A stretch of DNA of 64,000 bases, from the NCBI GenBank assembly GCA_026027325.1, contig JAMSLZ010000016.1, forward strand, positions 310,001-374,000, in the 5' to 3' direction. The notes under the pieces are model-generated. The model saw only the letters and a program-made list of their open reading frames with translations. It ran no database searches and was not told where the DNA came from. The position numbers were made by a program, and so were the translations under genes. Source of the DNA: Actinomucor elegans. Its lineage: Eukaryota; Mucoromycota; Mucoromycetes; Mucorales; Mucoraceae. How positions within the stretch are numbered: position 1 is the first letter of the stretch; every line of letters starts with the position of its first letter. Positions 31,131 to 42,823 of the stretch are shown here, one piece after another.

Positions 31131-31764
31131 TGACAAGTAGGTACTATTGTTGAATTAAATGCCAGCATTTCATTGCCTTTTCATATCATTGAATAAAAAG
31201 AAACCAGTGATAAAGTTTTTCAAATGCAATAAGCATCTTTTTTTTTGTATTAAAAAACGTCTGTAGGTTTTGAAAATAAAATGGATATAGTAGTTATATG
31301 AAAACGTTAACATAAAAGTGTATTTTATGGAATATTTATAGTCTATAAGTAACTATTCACAAATATAATACAATTATAATGTCGCATTTAAGCAAATGAT
31401 TAAATAAATGTGGTAGCCAGTTCTAAATATGTATAGTTAATTAGATGTGAACATTTGACCAAGATCTGTCCAAAAATCTACACAGATTGGAAAATGTATA
31501 CAATTTTTTAATAAATTGAAGCCGATTGTTGCAATGCAACACAATTTTCTTTATATTTCAGTGCAAATGTAAGCTAATGGATATTATAGCTCGTTCTAAA
31601 CATGTTCAAGAGTTCATTTGCGACGTAAGATTCAGAAACATTAAAGAAATAATAAAAAAAGACTACTATTTATTCGGTGACGGAGGTAAAATATATCGAA
31701 GCAGTTTTTATTTATGGCAGGAAAGTAATAAACAGCACAAAGTTTTCTTCTATTTTCTTTTTAT

Positions 31765-34700
31765 TTACAAACGACTTAGAGTGCCAGCACTGCTATGAAG
31801 TTCTTGCTTGAAAATATGATGAGAAATAACCTTGTACTTTCTATTATTGCTAGAGCTACATCGCACAAGACCAACGCTAGCGACGATATCCTCGAAGCGA
31901 CAAACAGCATACGCGTGAACGTTTTTATTGTTCAATTCAATAACTGGTATAGTTTTATCATAGTCAGAAGTGGAATTTCTCCTTGCAACATCAACTAACA
32001 CCAAGTATTGAGCCCTGCTATTGAATTCATGTTCGAAAAAGAAAACGATAGAACCAACAAACCAGTTATCACGAATACTGTTTCCATGACTGTAAATAAG
32101 GAAGGTTAGTGAAAGCACTTTATGAATGTTAAAATGAATTTGCTTCTACTTACACGTAACTAGCAGTGAACATAATATAGTTATTTCCTCGACGGTGCTC
32201 GCTTATATGATCTTTGTAGAGAGTCGAAGTATAGACGTTATTATAAGCCCAAGCTCGGCCAGCGATGTATAAAGAATCTAATGAAGCAATTCCAACAATG
32301 CTTGCACCATTAGGCTCAGTACGACGATAATACTTCAGCAAAGCTTTTGAAAACAAACGACTGTCTACACCAACAGGCAACGATATAACCAAACAATTTT
32401 GAAAAGGTTCCCAAAGTTGCGGATCATTAGCTTCTCCAGAAGGATTGTTCTTGAAAGACTTTTCGGCGTACGAGCGAGGAGTTAACAGGTCAAGTTCATT
32501 GTGAACACTCCAAGATTGGCTGTTTATATGGTTTCGAGTTGTTAGCCTCTCCAAGATATTACCAGCATTGGCACCAGCGTTGACTTTGGACTTGATGAGC
32601 TTTTTGTACTTGCCAATACTTCTTTCCATGGAACGTGCCGAGTAGGCTCTCAAAACACCTTGTTGCTTGACCATATATACTATATGTGAAATATAGTGCT
32701 GTACTGGTTTTAAGATACCAGGATGAATACGTTTTGCGTCGATTTGTTTCAACAAAAAGTTGTTCCATTGCCTGATGTAACTTTGGAGGTGACATGTAAG
32801 TAAGGTTATCTTTAATATAAAACAAGACATTAATTTACTCACCTTTCCATCAACACAAGGTCTTCATGATGAAGCTCCCATTTCAACGATAACGCGGCAG
32901 CTTTTGTTAACGCCAAAAGTGGTTTTTTGGATCGTTCTTGCTTCAGTGCTGGGACAAACAAAGTAGGGACCATATATAGAAGAATATCAATCCAGTCAAC
33001 TGCTCGTTTTCCACCGCTGTTAATGATTGGATTTTCCCATTTAGAAGCAAACGTCGTCGGCACAGTTATCCTTGAAGCTTCTACAAGTCTACCAATAATC
33101 ACCAGCGATTCCTTGGGGATTTAAAGGTATATGGCCACTGCTTGTCAGACGTGAAACCTTTAAGTTCAAGTTCTTCATCGGTTGGCTTGTATTTGGTGTT
33201 GATAGCTTTATTATATTCCTTGCCCATTGTAACTGTCAGCATCTCGAACACATGTTTGGCAATACCTTGACCGATAAGATGCATCTCATCCAAACCAAAA
33301 TAAGTTGATCCCGTAAAGGAAGATAATTTTGCAAATGGAGTTGGAGTCTTGATATTGTAATGCTAAAAAAAAGGTAAAAGGAGAAGTATTCAGTAGCTGT
33401 TGATCAAAGCAATAACATTTTTTTCTTTGTAGATAGTACTTACAGTGATGGGATTTGGATTTTTAAAATCATCAGTACTTCGTATCTCATCTTCAATGGT
33501 AAGGTAGCAAGTGTGATGATCATGACGCTGGGTTTTGATGCGACAAATTCGACAACCAAAGGAAGCCATATGGCCATCATGGTGTGCCAATTCAGCAGCT
33601 GCAGGGAGATCACCAGTAGCCATCACCAAATGTACACGAGCGTGACAGATGTTGATACCATCATTTTGAACAAGTAATCCTTTGGTGGACAGATCATTAA
33701 ACTCGTCAATAATAGGTTGAAGGAAAGTATCAATGTATTTTGGATTGTTTGGGCCAGGAAGAATAGCTAACTGAAGCATATACTCGTCTTGATAGCGGTA
33801 CTCGGGAGGGATGTTAAAGTTCAAAAGGTGAACAATAGTCAACTTGTCACCTGTATTGCCCTTGCTTGTACGGAAGCCATCAACGAACAGAGCCATGGCT
33901 ACATCATCTTCACCAGTAAAAATTCTGTTGGGACCTTGTGAGAACACCTTGTAGGCGGCACCATCGAAATAATCTTTATAGACACCATCAATAGATTCAT
34001 AATTATGACGATATCTCATCATACTTCTAGTCTTGGTATTTGCAAGCATTTTGGCAACCTGCTCACCAACTGACAGCATCTTCATATGGCGGCGAGGTTT
34101 ACCATCATCATCAAAGCGATTTTCTTTGCATGCAGGATTTTTGCAACAGGCTGTCTCGATATCATCATCATCAAAGAGCATGCAACCGTTTACGCAAACT
34201 TGTCGAAGTTTGGATTTGGTACTGGTTTTCTTTTTGATGACGCGATCCAATGTATCAGGAAACATGATAGTAGATGGAGTATGGCCTGTACGTATAAAAA
34301 GAAACTTTGATCAGCCTGCTGTTTACTCATATCACGTCTAATTATATACTTACTCATTGGATGAGCTCTGCTGTCTTGTTCATTGTTCTTGATTATAGTG
34401 CGGATAAGATATACAAGTTCTCTTTGGGCCTCGCGAGAAATACTGAATGTATCACAGATATCTTTGAATTGAATGCTGTTTAATTCAGTGTTAGTGAATA
34501 CATTCTCATCAGTAGACTTGACATTGTGGACAATAGGAGTATCATCATCCTCTTCTTGATGCATTGAGGTAGGTTCTAAATAGGACGAATTAACAAGGCA
34601 ATGTATAGTTTAAATTTATTGTTTTACCAATGATTGCTTCCTGTGCTTGATTGACAGAGTTCTTATGGCTACGATAGTACTGATAATGATTGCATCTTTG

Positions 34701-34769
34701 CTTGACAGTCTTGAATGTTCTTACACAACCATCACACTTGTACTTGTTTTGGTTTCTAACGGCTGGCAT
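31765..34769 (-). CDS. CACTA Tnp2-like transposase gene, multi-exon
   Basis: The start at 34769 (MPAVRNQNKYKCDGC) opens with a C2H2-like zinc finger, as in fungal Tnp2-type CACTA transposases. Introns with good GT-AG signals lie at about 34576-34627, 34286-34353 and 33363-33443, with more near 32811-32842 and 32100-32137. The core contains VAMALFVDGFRTSKGN, a LLNFNIPPEYRYQDEY block and the LPAAAELAHHDGHMASFGC-RIC cysteine motif characteristic of Transposase_21/Tnp2. Downstream segments reach a stop at 31765. Near 33105 adjoining pieces change frame without splice signals, suggesting a frameshift, so this copy may be defective. Confidence 0.8.
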
Positions 34770-35306
34770 CTTGAGATTATGTATGTTTAAAAATAATAAA
34801 GGTATATATATCAAACATACTACACGAGTAACCTTTTATATACATTTAAATATTGGTGAGCACCAATACAATATCTTCGAATTAATGGACCTATTAAAGC
34901 TTTTCGATGACAAAATATTAGAAAGGTCATGATACAATCCGTTAATGTCAATTAGAGAGATCATGTGCCTTTGTCACAGATTCAGGTTCACCGAAACACA
35001 ACTTGTCAAAGCACTTTTGAACAGTTTAAGCGGTGTTAGATTAATCAGTTACAATCTAGGAATACAATATTGTCAATCGGTTGGTTTGGTTATATGTACA
35101 TAAACAGTATGTTCCATATAGATGTTCTTGCTTATTAACCTAGAACTTGCCAAGTAGTTGGGTAAATATTGCATCTATTATTGCTTAAACTAAGAATTCA
35201 AAACGTCACGAAGATGAAGCGTTGGCTATAAATATTCCTTGATGTATGTATTTTTATTATTATTATCAGCTCCCTTTTTATTTTATATTTTTACTTTACT
35301 TCAACA

Positions 35307-36480
35307 ATGTCTAATAACAATGATAATATTATGCAAGCTCTCGCTAAGATGCAACAGGACATATCCAGTACTCGCCAAATGCTTCAAGAATTGATCCATA
35401 TCTTGGCTCCTGTCTTTCCAAGTGAAAGAGTAGCACTGTCTTCAAGTGAAGAAATGGAGAAAGCTCTCAATCAAGGTACATTGATTTTTGAATAACTTAA
35501 TTAAATAATGTTATTAACGTTTATATATAGCGAGAAACGAAGCTGTTGCCAACGTTGCAAATCCTAACCTGAGAAGCAGAAGGTTTATTAAAAGGGTGCC
35601 TGAGGAAGCCAAAAGGGACTTTATTCCTAGCAAGTCTAATACCACGCCACACCCTGCTAAAAGGCTCAAGTCTCTTGTGAAGTTGCTTGAAGAGCGAAAG
35701 CGGAACGCAACTGTAGGTGATGAGGAAGTCAATGACCTCTATAACCAGTTGCGTATGACAGCAAGAGATGTCGTGCAATCGATGGTCAAGAACTTGAAAA
35801 AAACTGGTGAATATGTTGATGGTATGTCATTCAAGGACATTAGTAAAACTGACACCAGCATTCAAGAACGCTATTGTCTCATTTTGGAAAAGAAGGCGTT
35901 GGATGAGAACAAGATCGATTTGCATTTATGCGAAGAGATGTGGGGTGCAAAACTCTTGATTAGTGAAGTGCTTAAGAACAAAAGGTTGAAATCTAGCTCT
36001 ACCACTTCTAGTTTGGCTTCCAGATCAAGTGCTGGCCCTTCTTTGCATCAGAGCATGCAAAATGATCAAGATGAGGGTCAATTAACCAATGTCTCTGTTG
36101 ACAACGATGACTTAATTATTGATTCAGAGTTCAGGTATAGAACAAGCGCAATATGTATAGTTCAACGAATTTTTTTATTCACATATATTCTTAATATAAA
36201 TAGCGTGGTGGATCAACCTTTAGTTGTAGATCAGCAATGGCTTGCTTCTGCGCTCCAAGTACAACAAGGATCTCCTGTTGCTGTTGCGTCTGGTATTAAT
36301 TCAAGCTATTCTGCTACTTTGGTGTCAAGTTGTTCTTCTCATCATAGAAAAGGAAGAAAGCGTACAATTGTAGTTGATAGTGAAGAAGAGCACGATGGCA
36401 AAGAAACTGAATCTTCTCGAGTTTCGCATAAAATGAAAGGCAAACCCAACTTAAGAAAAAATAATAAAAGTTTATCCTAA
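35307..36480 (+). CDS. Accessory gene of the CACTA element, unknown function
   Basis: Three probable exons: 35307-35475, 35531-36134 and 36204-36480, with introns at 35476-35530 and 36135-36203. The second intron is 69 nt, keeps the frame open and could be retained. The N-terminal ~40 residues are a likely coiled coil (MQQDISSTRQMLQELIHIL). The middle is lysine/arginine-rich and helical, and the C terminus is serine-rich and basic (HHRKGRKRTIVVDSEEE). Its divergent position relative to the transposase resembles two-gene CACTA elements (TNPA/TNPD-like), so a DNA-binding accessory role is possible but not shown. A TATA-like CTATAAATA lies at about 35227. Confidence 0.65.
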
Positions 36481-37767
36481 GTCCTTTTTAATTGAGAATA
36501 AAAAAAAAAGTTTTTTTTCCATTTTTCTTTCTTGTCTTAAACAAAAGTACTCATTATTTCTATAGAACATTGGAAGCGGCATCACCCTGTTATCTTGTTT
36601 CGTTTTTCCGGTATAAACCACTTTTTACGATGTGTAGGTTCAATGGCTCCCTACTTTTCAAATCTAATATTCTATAAAACTTGAACCGTTTCTAATGACA
36701 AACTTTTTCTTCTCTTTTTTTTTTTTTCAGTACTAGTTTTTCTTCATTCTGTCTTTTGAAGAACTTTTCTTTTTGTACCCATGGCTTCCTAGACTCAATA
36801 TTCCTATCTTCTTTTGATATATCTACTCAAGATAATGCTTGTATGTTTAAGGATGCTGATTATTATAGCTTTCTAACTTGCTTTCTTCTTCGATAGGAAC
36901 TGTATTTACTTGGTTTTGGTATGTTTTTTATTCTAATTCATTAATCGCTGAATTACTCATTGTTGCTTTCTTTTTATGTATAGAACTGACGTCTCATTGC
37001 ATTTTGTGTTTAATTGCTATTGTCATGTAAACTACAAATGTCGGCTACTATAACCCAAAAACTTGAGCGAATTTGACAACAGGTATGTAATATTATGTCA
37101 CAAATGAACATATCAAAGGTTTTGATAATCTAATGGTTTTCTTTTATTAAAGAAAAAAATAGCTATATATTTTTGATCAATGGATGGATATGTTTTGTGG
37201 AAGGTTAGTTTACTAATAGTTTATTATTTGATGTGCACGATAATGACTCATATATTCGTCGTTTAGTTACTTTTATCATATTGTCTTCCGCTTCTCGATA
37301 CATATAGCGACTATTGTGCAGGGTAAACAGCTGATAATAACGGTAAGTTGATAGCTAGATAGATATACATTTATAGTATATATTATACTACAAGTATGTC
37401 ATGAATACATATAGCTTTTATATTGTGTATTTCATACTATTAGTTAATATAATTAAATGAAAGTAAAAATAAAATAAAATCGATGGTATATAATATTATC
37501 AAAATATATAATTATTTCATATAAATGAATTAGTAATGGTATTGGAAATGTAAAACTGACAAGGGTAGGGTATTTTACACCAACTTGCTTAGTTGTTAAT
37601 ACACCAAGATTAAGGTATTTTACACCAACCAACTTGGTTGCAAATACACTAAACTTGGTTGTTCGAAATTTTTTTACTGCATTAAATCCACCAAGTAACT
37701 ATTAGTAAAAATTGGTGTATTTTACACCAATCTTAGTGTATTTTACCCTAAGTTTTTCGCCATAGTG
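36481..37767. repeat. Right arm and subterminal repeats of the CACTA element
   Basis: Non-coding. From about 37565 to 37767, at least four copies of TATTTTACACCAA-type motifs occur in both orientations, ending in the terminal repeat. Confidence 0.7.
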
Positions 37768-38976
37768 TCTCTGTTGGTTACTGCTTCTCGACCTTCTTTT
37801 GATTCTGACTTTGCTCTTGAAACACCATACATGGTTGATGATGAGGTTGCCGATAGCTTGTTCTCCGTGGAGGAATTGGTCTTTCACATCAAGAAGCTTC
37901 CAAATCGCAAAGCTCCTGGTCCGGATCACATCAAGGCTGAAATGCTCAAAGCTGTTGCTGAACTTCTGGCTCCTGTACTCTCTCTGCTGTTTCTGGTATG
38001 CTTCCAATGGAGTTATACACCGTTGATCTGGCGTCAGGCTCAAGTGTTTCCGATCTTCAAGAAAGGTGATGCAGATGATCCAGCGAACTATAGACCCATC
38101 TCCTTGACCTCTGTTATGCGAAAACTTTTTGAGATATCGTTATCTTCATGTCTGTATGAGCACTCTCCGGCTTTGGATCTTGCACAAGGTGGTTTCCGTC
38201 CTCAGCGTAGTCCTCTGGATCAAGCCCTCTGCTTGCATGACTTGATGCATGACTACTTCTTGGCCCACCATCACTACCCTGTGGTGGCTTTCTTGGATAT
38301 CAAAGCTGCATATGATACTGTGGATCGACGCGTTATTTGGGACGCTCTTGCCAACTCTTCTCTGCCTCGTGCTGTTCTTGGTTTGCTAGTCAACTTGTTT
38401 GACGATGTTTCTATCTCAGTATTGATCAACAACCATTCTTCGGCTGCATTTGCACCTGCTACTGGGGTTCTCCAAGGCTCGGTGTTAAGTCCACACCTGT
38501 ACTCCTTGTACATTAACTCTCTGCCTGGTTTACTGCGCTCAACTGCCTCTGCTACTGCAAGTAAAGTGTCTCCACCTGGTACCATGAGCTATGTTCCTGT
38601 CAACTGCCTCTTGTTTGCTGATGATGTGGCAATCTTTGGCTCGAAATATGAGGTGCAAGAAATGCTTGATTTGGCTGCTGACCATTCAAAGTCTCTTGGT
38701 TACCGCTGGAATCCTACCAAGTGTGCTGTCCTGAACGCTCCTTCCGTGACATCTTCCACTTCAACAAATTTTAGATTGACTCTTTACGGGGTTGCTCTAC
38801 CATCTGTTGACGAGTTCACTTATCTTGGCATGCCCTTTAGCAAGAAAGGTCTCTTTGGTCCCGGTATTCTGGCAAAACGATCTGGTGGTGCTATCAAGAC
38901 CATGGCTCTCTTGAACTCTGTCGGTGTGAACCGGAATGGCTTTTCTCTGTTGCTCTGTGCTCGGTTGTATACAGCC

Positions 38977-39443
38977 TGTCGTATACACGCTTATATTCAC
39001 AGGCTATACATACGACATGTCTCAATTAAAGCTATCTAACTGCGTAACTGATTGACCCGACAAACAGGTTTCACCAATCAAGCAATTCACGCATAATCAA
39101 TTAAGCTTCTAGATCGATTCATCATCACTTGTCATTAACATTACTCATCAGTAATAATACAAGAACCAATACAAGAACAGTACGTTTACTTGTATAAACT
39201 AATTCTACCGTAACTTGCAAGTAATCGGCTAAACATGAATTATTGTTTCATTCATTCATTCTCAGCAGTACCTGTCAATCGGTTAAACATAAGACCTTTA
39301 ACTAATATAAATACACCTTCATTTTATGATCGAAATAAAGAATGAAGAACTATCTTATTACCAATCAGTAATCTGATTACATATACAAGTCTTATTATTA
39401 TTATTACGTGAATCTTTGGTCTTTAGCTACTTCGGATTCAACA
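38977..39443 (+). repeat. Solo LTR, family LTR_D (467 bp, TSD CAGCC)
   Basis: Begins TGTCGTATACACG and ends GGATTCAACA, with CAGCC duplicated at 38972-38976 and 39444-39448 inside the LINE B3 ORF2. TATAAATACACC at about 39307 and AATAAAG at about 39334 look like promoter and polyadenylation signals. No relative was seen in the window. Confidence 0.87.
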
Positions 39444-40815
39444 CAGCCTTTATTCGACCCAAGTTCGAATATGGGCTTGCCATCTCTCGACTGTCCGCTA
39501 CTGACTTTACTGCCCTGGATCAGCTCCAGAATCGTCTTGTTGGTATGTTCGTTGGCTCTCGCTGGTTCAATGTTGCAAAGCATCTGACTTGTATCCCTTC
39601 GATGAAGCACCGCTACAATGTTCTTGTGACCAAGTATGCTTTGCGTTCTCAGTGGCTTCCTGATGACTGCCTGGTGTCCATGCTGAATTCAGGTGATTCT
39701 GGTATCCCGTATACTCGGCTGGAAAAGCTTCTAAAATGCAATCCCATGTATCTCGCACTCCCTAGTCCGGTTCCAACTGTCTCGCGTCTCCGCTCTTGGT
39801 TTTCACAATACTGGCAAAACTTGTTTGATGACCAAATGGCTGCTGCTGCTACATCTGGTAGATCTGTTCTCCTGCGTGCTTGTCGACCATGTACTTCTCG
39901 GCCTGATCCAATCTTGTATCTCCCAATGTCTCGCACTGCACGTAGTCGGTTGGTTCGATGGCGTCTTGGTAGGTTCACCAACCGTGATGAACTGTGTCCC
40001 TGTTTCTCTGGCTCCCGACTCTCTCGAGACCATTTTGTCTTTGATTGCCGCGGTATTGACCCAAGCCTGTTCTCTCAACTGCCTGATACTCCTCCGGATG
40101 CCAATGCCATCGATCATGCTCTCAATTGCTTGCCTACCAAAGCCTCTGCTGGTCCACCTCCCTTCTGGCCTGCTCTTCTTGAACTGCTCTATGTGATTGA
40201 CACGCTGTGTCATCCTCTTGCCACACTTGTTCATGATCCAGATCCAGGTGATGCTTGGTTTGCTGCTACTCCTGCCATATAAACCTCTCCTTGGTTTATT
40301 GAGCCACTCTTTCTCTCTGTTCTATTGATGAACCAGCCTGTTTGTCTCTCAACTGCGCAGCCACGGTGGTAAGTGATTATCAAAGTTCCCAGCTGTTGGC
40401 TTGCCTTTTGGATCACTCAGAGCTGCAATAGTCTACTGGTTCTCTAACTTGTCTTCAACCTTTTTCTCCCTTGTGGGTCTCAGGGTTTTTTATACTTTTT
40501 TTCTATGTTTATTCTAAACACCTTTCATATAGTTAGGCTAGTTGCTCTATAGAGTTTGCCCATATAACTACTTATTAATAAAATATAATCTTTAAACTGA
40601 GCTACATCCCCACTCTTCTTCCGCTAACCAAATTTTTCTACACTTGTTGTAGTGAAAAAATTTTTAAGCAGTTTAAACACGACTAACCTCAGCAAAACTA
40701 ATAACCAATCTATCAAAACAGTACTGGCCAACATTTCTGTGTCTTCATCTCCTTCATCTGACAAAATCTCGTCAAATTCTGAACACATTTGTCCGATTTC
40801 GCCATCTCTCCATTG

Positions 40816-41095
40816 GAGGTCATACAGATACTCGCAATTGTTGTACAATTACTCGTACAGGTTCTGGGTTAGTGGATGACCTTAGGTATTTACTCATGGG
40901 CATATTTTTGGCTGCTGTGATGTTCTCTGGATATGTGTACCCATTTAAATGGCTATTTCCAATTTTTAAAACGGCTAGAAATATTTGGAATGCCGGAGAC
41001 ATATTGTATAACCACATTCTATTGCACCCGGTCATCCACTAACCCAGAACCTGTACGAGTAATTGTACAACAATTGCGAGTATCTGTATGACCTC
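40816..41095 (+). repeat. 280-bp foldback unit in the left TIR
   Basis: Begins GAGGTCATACAG...TGGATGACC and ends with the complement of that ~67-bp arm, so it is itself an inverted-repeat unit. Its mirror image is at 44695-44974. Confidence 0.85.
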
Positions 41096-41316
41096 CTAGT
41101 GGGATATCTCACCACACACTGGTAGACATACGTTCCATAGCAAGGTAGTAGAGAGGGGGGGGGGCAAAAGGGATGATCTTGTCCAGAGACCTGAATAGTT
41201 TCAGCCCCCCTGGGAATGGAAACTAAGGAGCCTAAGGCTACACTGTAGGACTGGGAGTGAACAACAGCATTTGGTAGCATACAACTCCTATTATACTACA
41301 GCATTCTTAAATAAAC

Positions 41317-42726
41317 ATGTTTCCGAAAGAAATAGTAGATGCGTTTACGTTGCTTATGGCGACTTACTGGCAGTTTCTTTCTAAAGATTGGCCAGTGTTG
41401 GAAAAGACTAAGTATCACCGGTCTGAGGTTAAGCCTGTAAAAGATATCCAGCATGTAAAAACTTATGTGTTGGAGCATCTTGGCTACATACCTGTTTTTT
41501 TCTTTCTCGTAGAGCTGTTTGCAAACCAAGAATATCCTGGTCCATATTCCAACGTGGACAAAGGATTGTTGATAATCTACCAGCTTCTTACCGGTTGTTC
41601 TATTGCGCATATGGCACGTTTCATCCCTTCTAGTAGCTACCATGCTATTTACAATGCCTTTTATACAAAATACGGAGAGGAGCTGAATACCTGTTTGGAC
41701 TATTGCCTACGAAAGATGTTCTCCTCAACAAAGCTGCGAATTATGTGTGCTCTTCACCGAAACCCTGAAGATTTTAAGCATGTTACCTTGATGATAGATG
41801 GACATGATTCTAGAGCAACATATATCAACGCTGCAGATCATGCCATGTTCTATTCGTATAAGCTTAAGAAGTCTGGCTTCCGAACACAAGTATGTACAGA
41901 TGTTAATGGGATGGTGTTGTTTGTCTCCGATGCGGCACCATGTTCAGATAACAACGATGGGTCTATGCTTGCTGATATGCGGTTGAAGAAGAAGATTAGT
42001 AAGTACGATTGTGTTGTCGTTGATGGTGGATACACTACTTTTATAGATCGTATTGTAGCAAATAATCGTCACCTGGATCGCCATAATTTTGTATTCCCTA
42101 TCCGTAAGTCTCGAGGAGTGGGTCTGAAACAAGAAGAAGTTAATTACAACTCCATTCTTGGAAGCTTTCGTTCCTCGATAGAAGCAACGTTTGGAGAGAT
42201 TGGAACCTTATTTCAACGATTCAACGGTAAAGGCGTTATTCGAGTTACCGAGATGGAGACATTCACGGTACAGTTCAAGCTTGCATGTCTTCTTGCAAAC
42301 ATCAAGAAGTTTGTTAACATTGGGTGTGTTTCTAGCTCTGAACAACATACTTTTTGGATGCAGCCTAACTTCGACTTTCCAAATGGCAGCAGTAAGAATG
42401 TCTATGACGTAGTAAGTACCCTTACAATTGCAGAAAAGTCCCAAGATGCTGAGATGGTAAAAGAAATACAGCAGCAGTTTCTCTCTTTGGGGGTGAACGA
42501 AGATAATGGCTCTGATGACGAACCCATCGACGAGGACTTACCACAAGGACACTACGAGGTTGAGGCCATTGTTGGGCATCGTGGACCAAAGCATCGTAGA
42601 GAGTATTTGGTTAGGTGGGTAGGCTATGATGAGAGTAGCAATAGTTGGCTTTCTCCTAACAACTTCGACGACTCTGATATTATTATCGAGTATGAGAAAG
42701 ACGTTAGAAGAAGGCGGAAGAAGTAG
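41317..42726 (+). CDS. DDE transposase with C-terminal chromodomain, 469 aa
   Basis: Homologous along its length to the 467-aa TE2 transposase. Catalytic candidates are D161 in LMIDGHDSR, D236 in VVVDGGY and E289 in SSIEATFGEIGTLFQRF, a DDE_Tnp_4-like set. SYKLKKSGFRTQVCTDVNG is the conserved block between the first two. A chromodomain spans ~413-459 (YEVEAIVGHRG ... YLVRWVGYDESSNSW), followed by a basic tail RRRRKK. Codon use is balanced, unlike the AT-rich TE2. It is predicted to mobilise this element; the chromodomain suggests preference for modified chromatin. Confidence 0.85.
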   Translation: MFPKEIVDAFTLLMATYWQFLSKDWPVLEKTKYHRSEVKPVKDIQHVKTYVLEHLGYIPVFFFLVELFANQEYPGPYSNVDKGLLIIYQLLTGCSIAHMARFIPSSSYHAIYNAFYTKYGEELNTCLDYCLRKMFSSTKLRIMCALHRNPEDFKHVTLMIDGHDSRATYINAADHAMFYSYKLKKSGFRTQVCTDVNGMVLFVSDAAPCSDNNDGSMLADMRLKKKISKYDCVVVDGGYTTFIDRIVANNRHLDRHNFVFPIRKSRGVGLKQEEVNYNSILGSFRSSIEATFGEIGTLFQRFNGKGVIRVTEMETFTVQFKLACLLANIKKFVNIGCVSSSEQHTFWMQPNFDFPNGSSKNVYDVVSTLTIAEKSQDAEMVKEIQQQFLSLGVNEDNGSDDEPIDEDLPQGHYEVEAIVGHRGPKHRREYLVRWVGYDESSNSWLSPNNFDDSDIIIEYEKDVRRRRKK

Positions 42727-42823
42727 GTTCCACAAGGGGATGTTTTTTAAAACTTGTTAAAATATATGGAATATTTAAGCCTTTTAAAGCACATGGTAGC
42801 ATATTCTAAGCATATACTACACA

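Larger units (their letters stand above)
30916..37767 (-). mobile_element. CACTA (EnSpm) DNA transposon, 6852 bp, TSD TCTC
   Basis: Terminal repeats CACTATGGCGAAAAACTT (30916) and complement ending at 37767. The 4-bp TCTC is duplicated at 30912-30915 and 37768-37771. Subterminal copies of TTGGTGTATTTTACACCAA-like motifs lie at both ends, typical of CACTA elements. It carries a minus-strand multi-exon Tnp2-like transposase and a plus-strand accessory gene, divergently arranged. The ~750-bp left arm and ~1.3-kb right arm are otherwise non-coding. Confidence 0.92.
30632..40282 (+). pseudogene. LINE ORF2 remnant (RT and C terminus)
   Basis: Pieces 30632-30915, 37772-38976 and 39449-40282 read as one ORF2 frame once the inserts and TSDs are ignored. 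They contain KAPGPDHIKAEML, NYRPISL, FADDVAIF and the CPCF...H....C tail. The N-terminal ~357 residues are missing through 5' truncation. Confidence 0.88.
30630..40611 (+). mobile_element. LINE type B, copy B3, 5'-truncated, with CACTA and solo LTR insertions
   Basis: It starts within ORF2 (CTCTATTGCCG, matching B1 near 13601), directly after the A3 tail, and ends with the shared tail at 40611. It lacks ORF1 and the whole endonuclease. It is closest to the B1/B6 subfamily. A CACTA element (30916-37767) and a solo LTR (38977-39443) interrupt it. Confidence 0.9.

Noticed and set aside
31526..31798. 90-aa ORF in the left arm of the CACTA element
   Set aside because: It overlaps the end of the transposase gene on the other strand and shows no recognisable features.
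32811..32842. Exact splice sites for the fourth intron of the CACTA transposase
   Set aside because: The best GT and AG pair would give a 32-nt intron, which is unusually short. The location is given only as approximate.
41150..41166. G-run of 10 (and C-run of 12 at ~44624) as a regulatory or G-quadruplex element
   Set aside because: The two runs are mirror images within the TIRs and contain a single homopolymer each, so they do not make a four-tract G-quadruplex motif.
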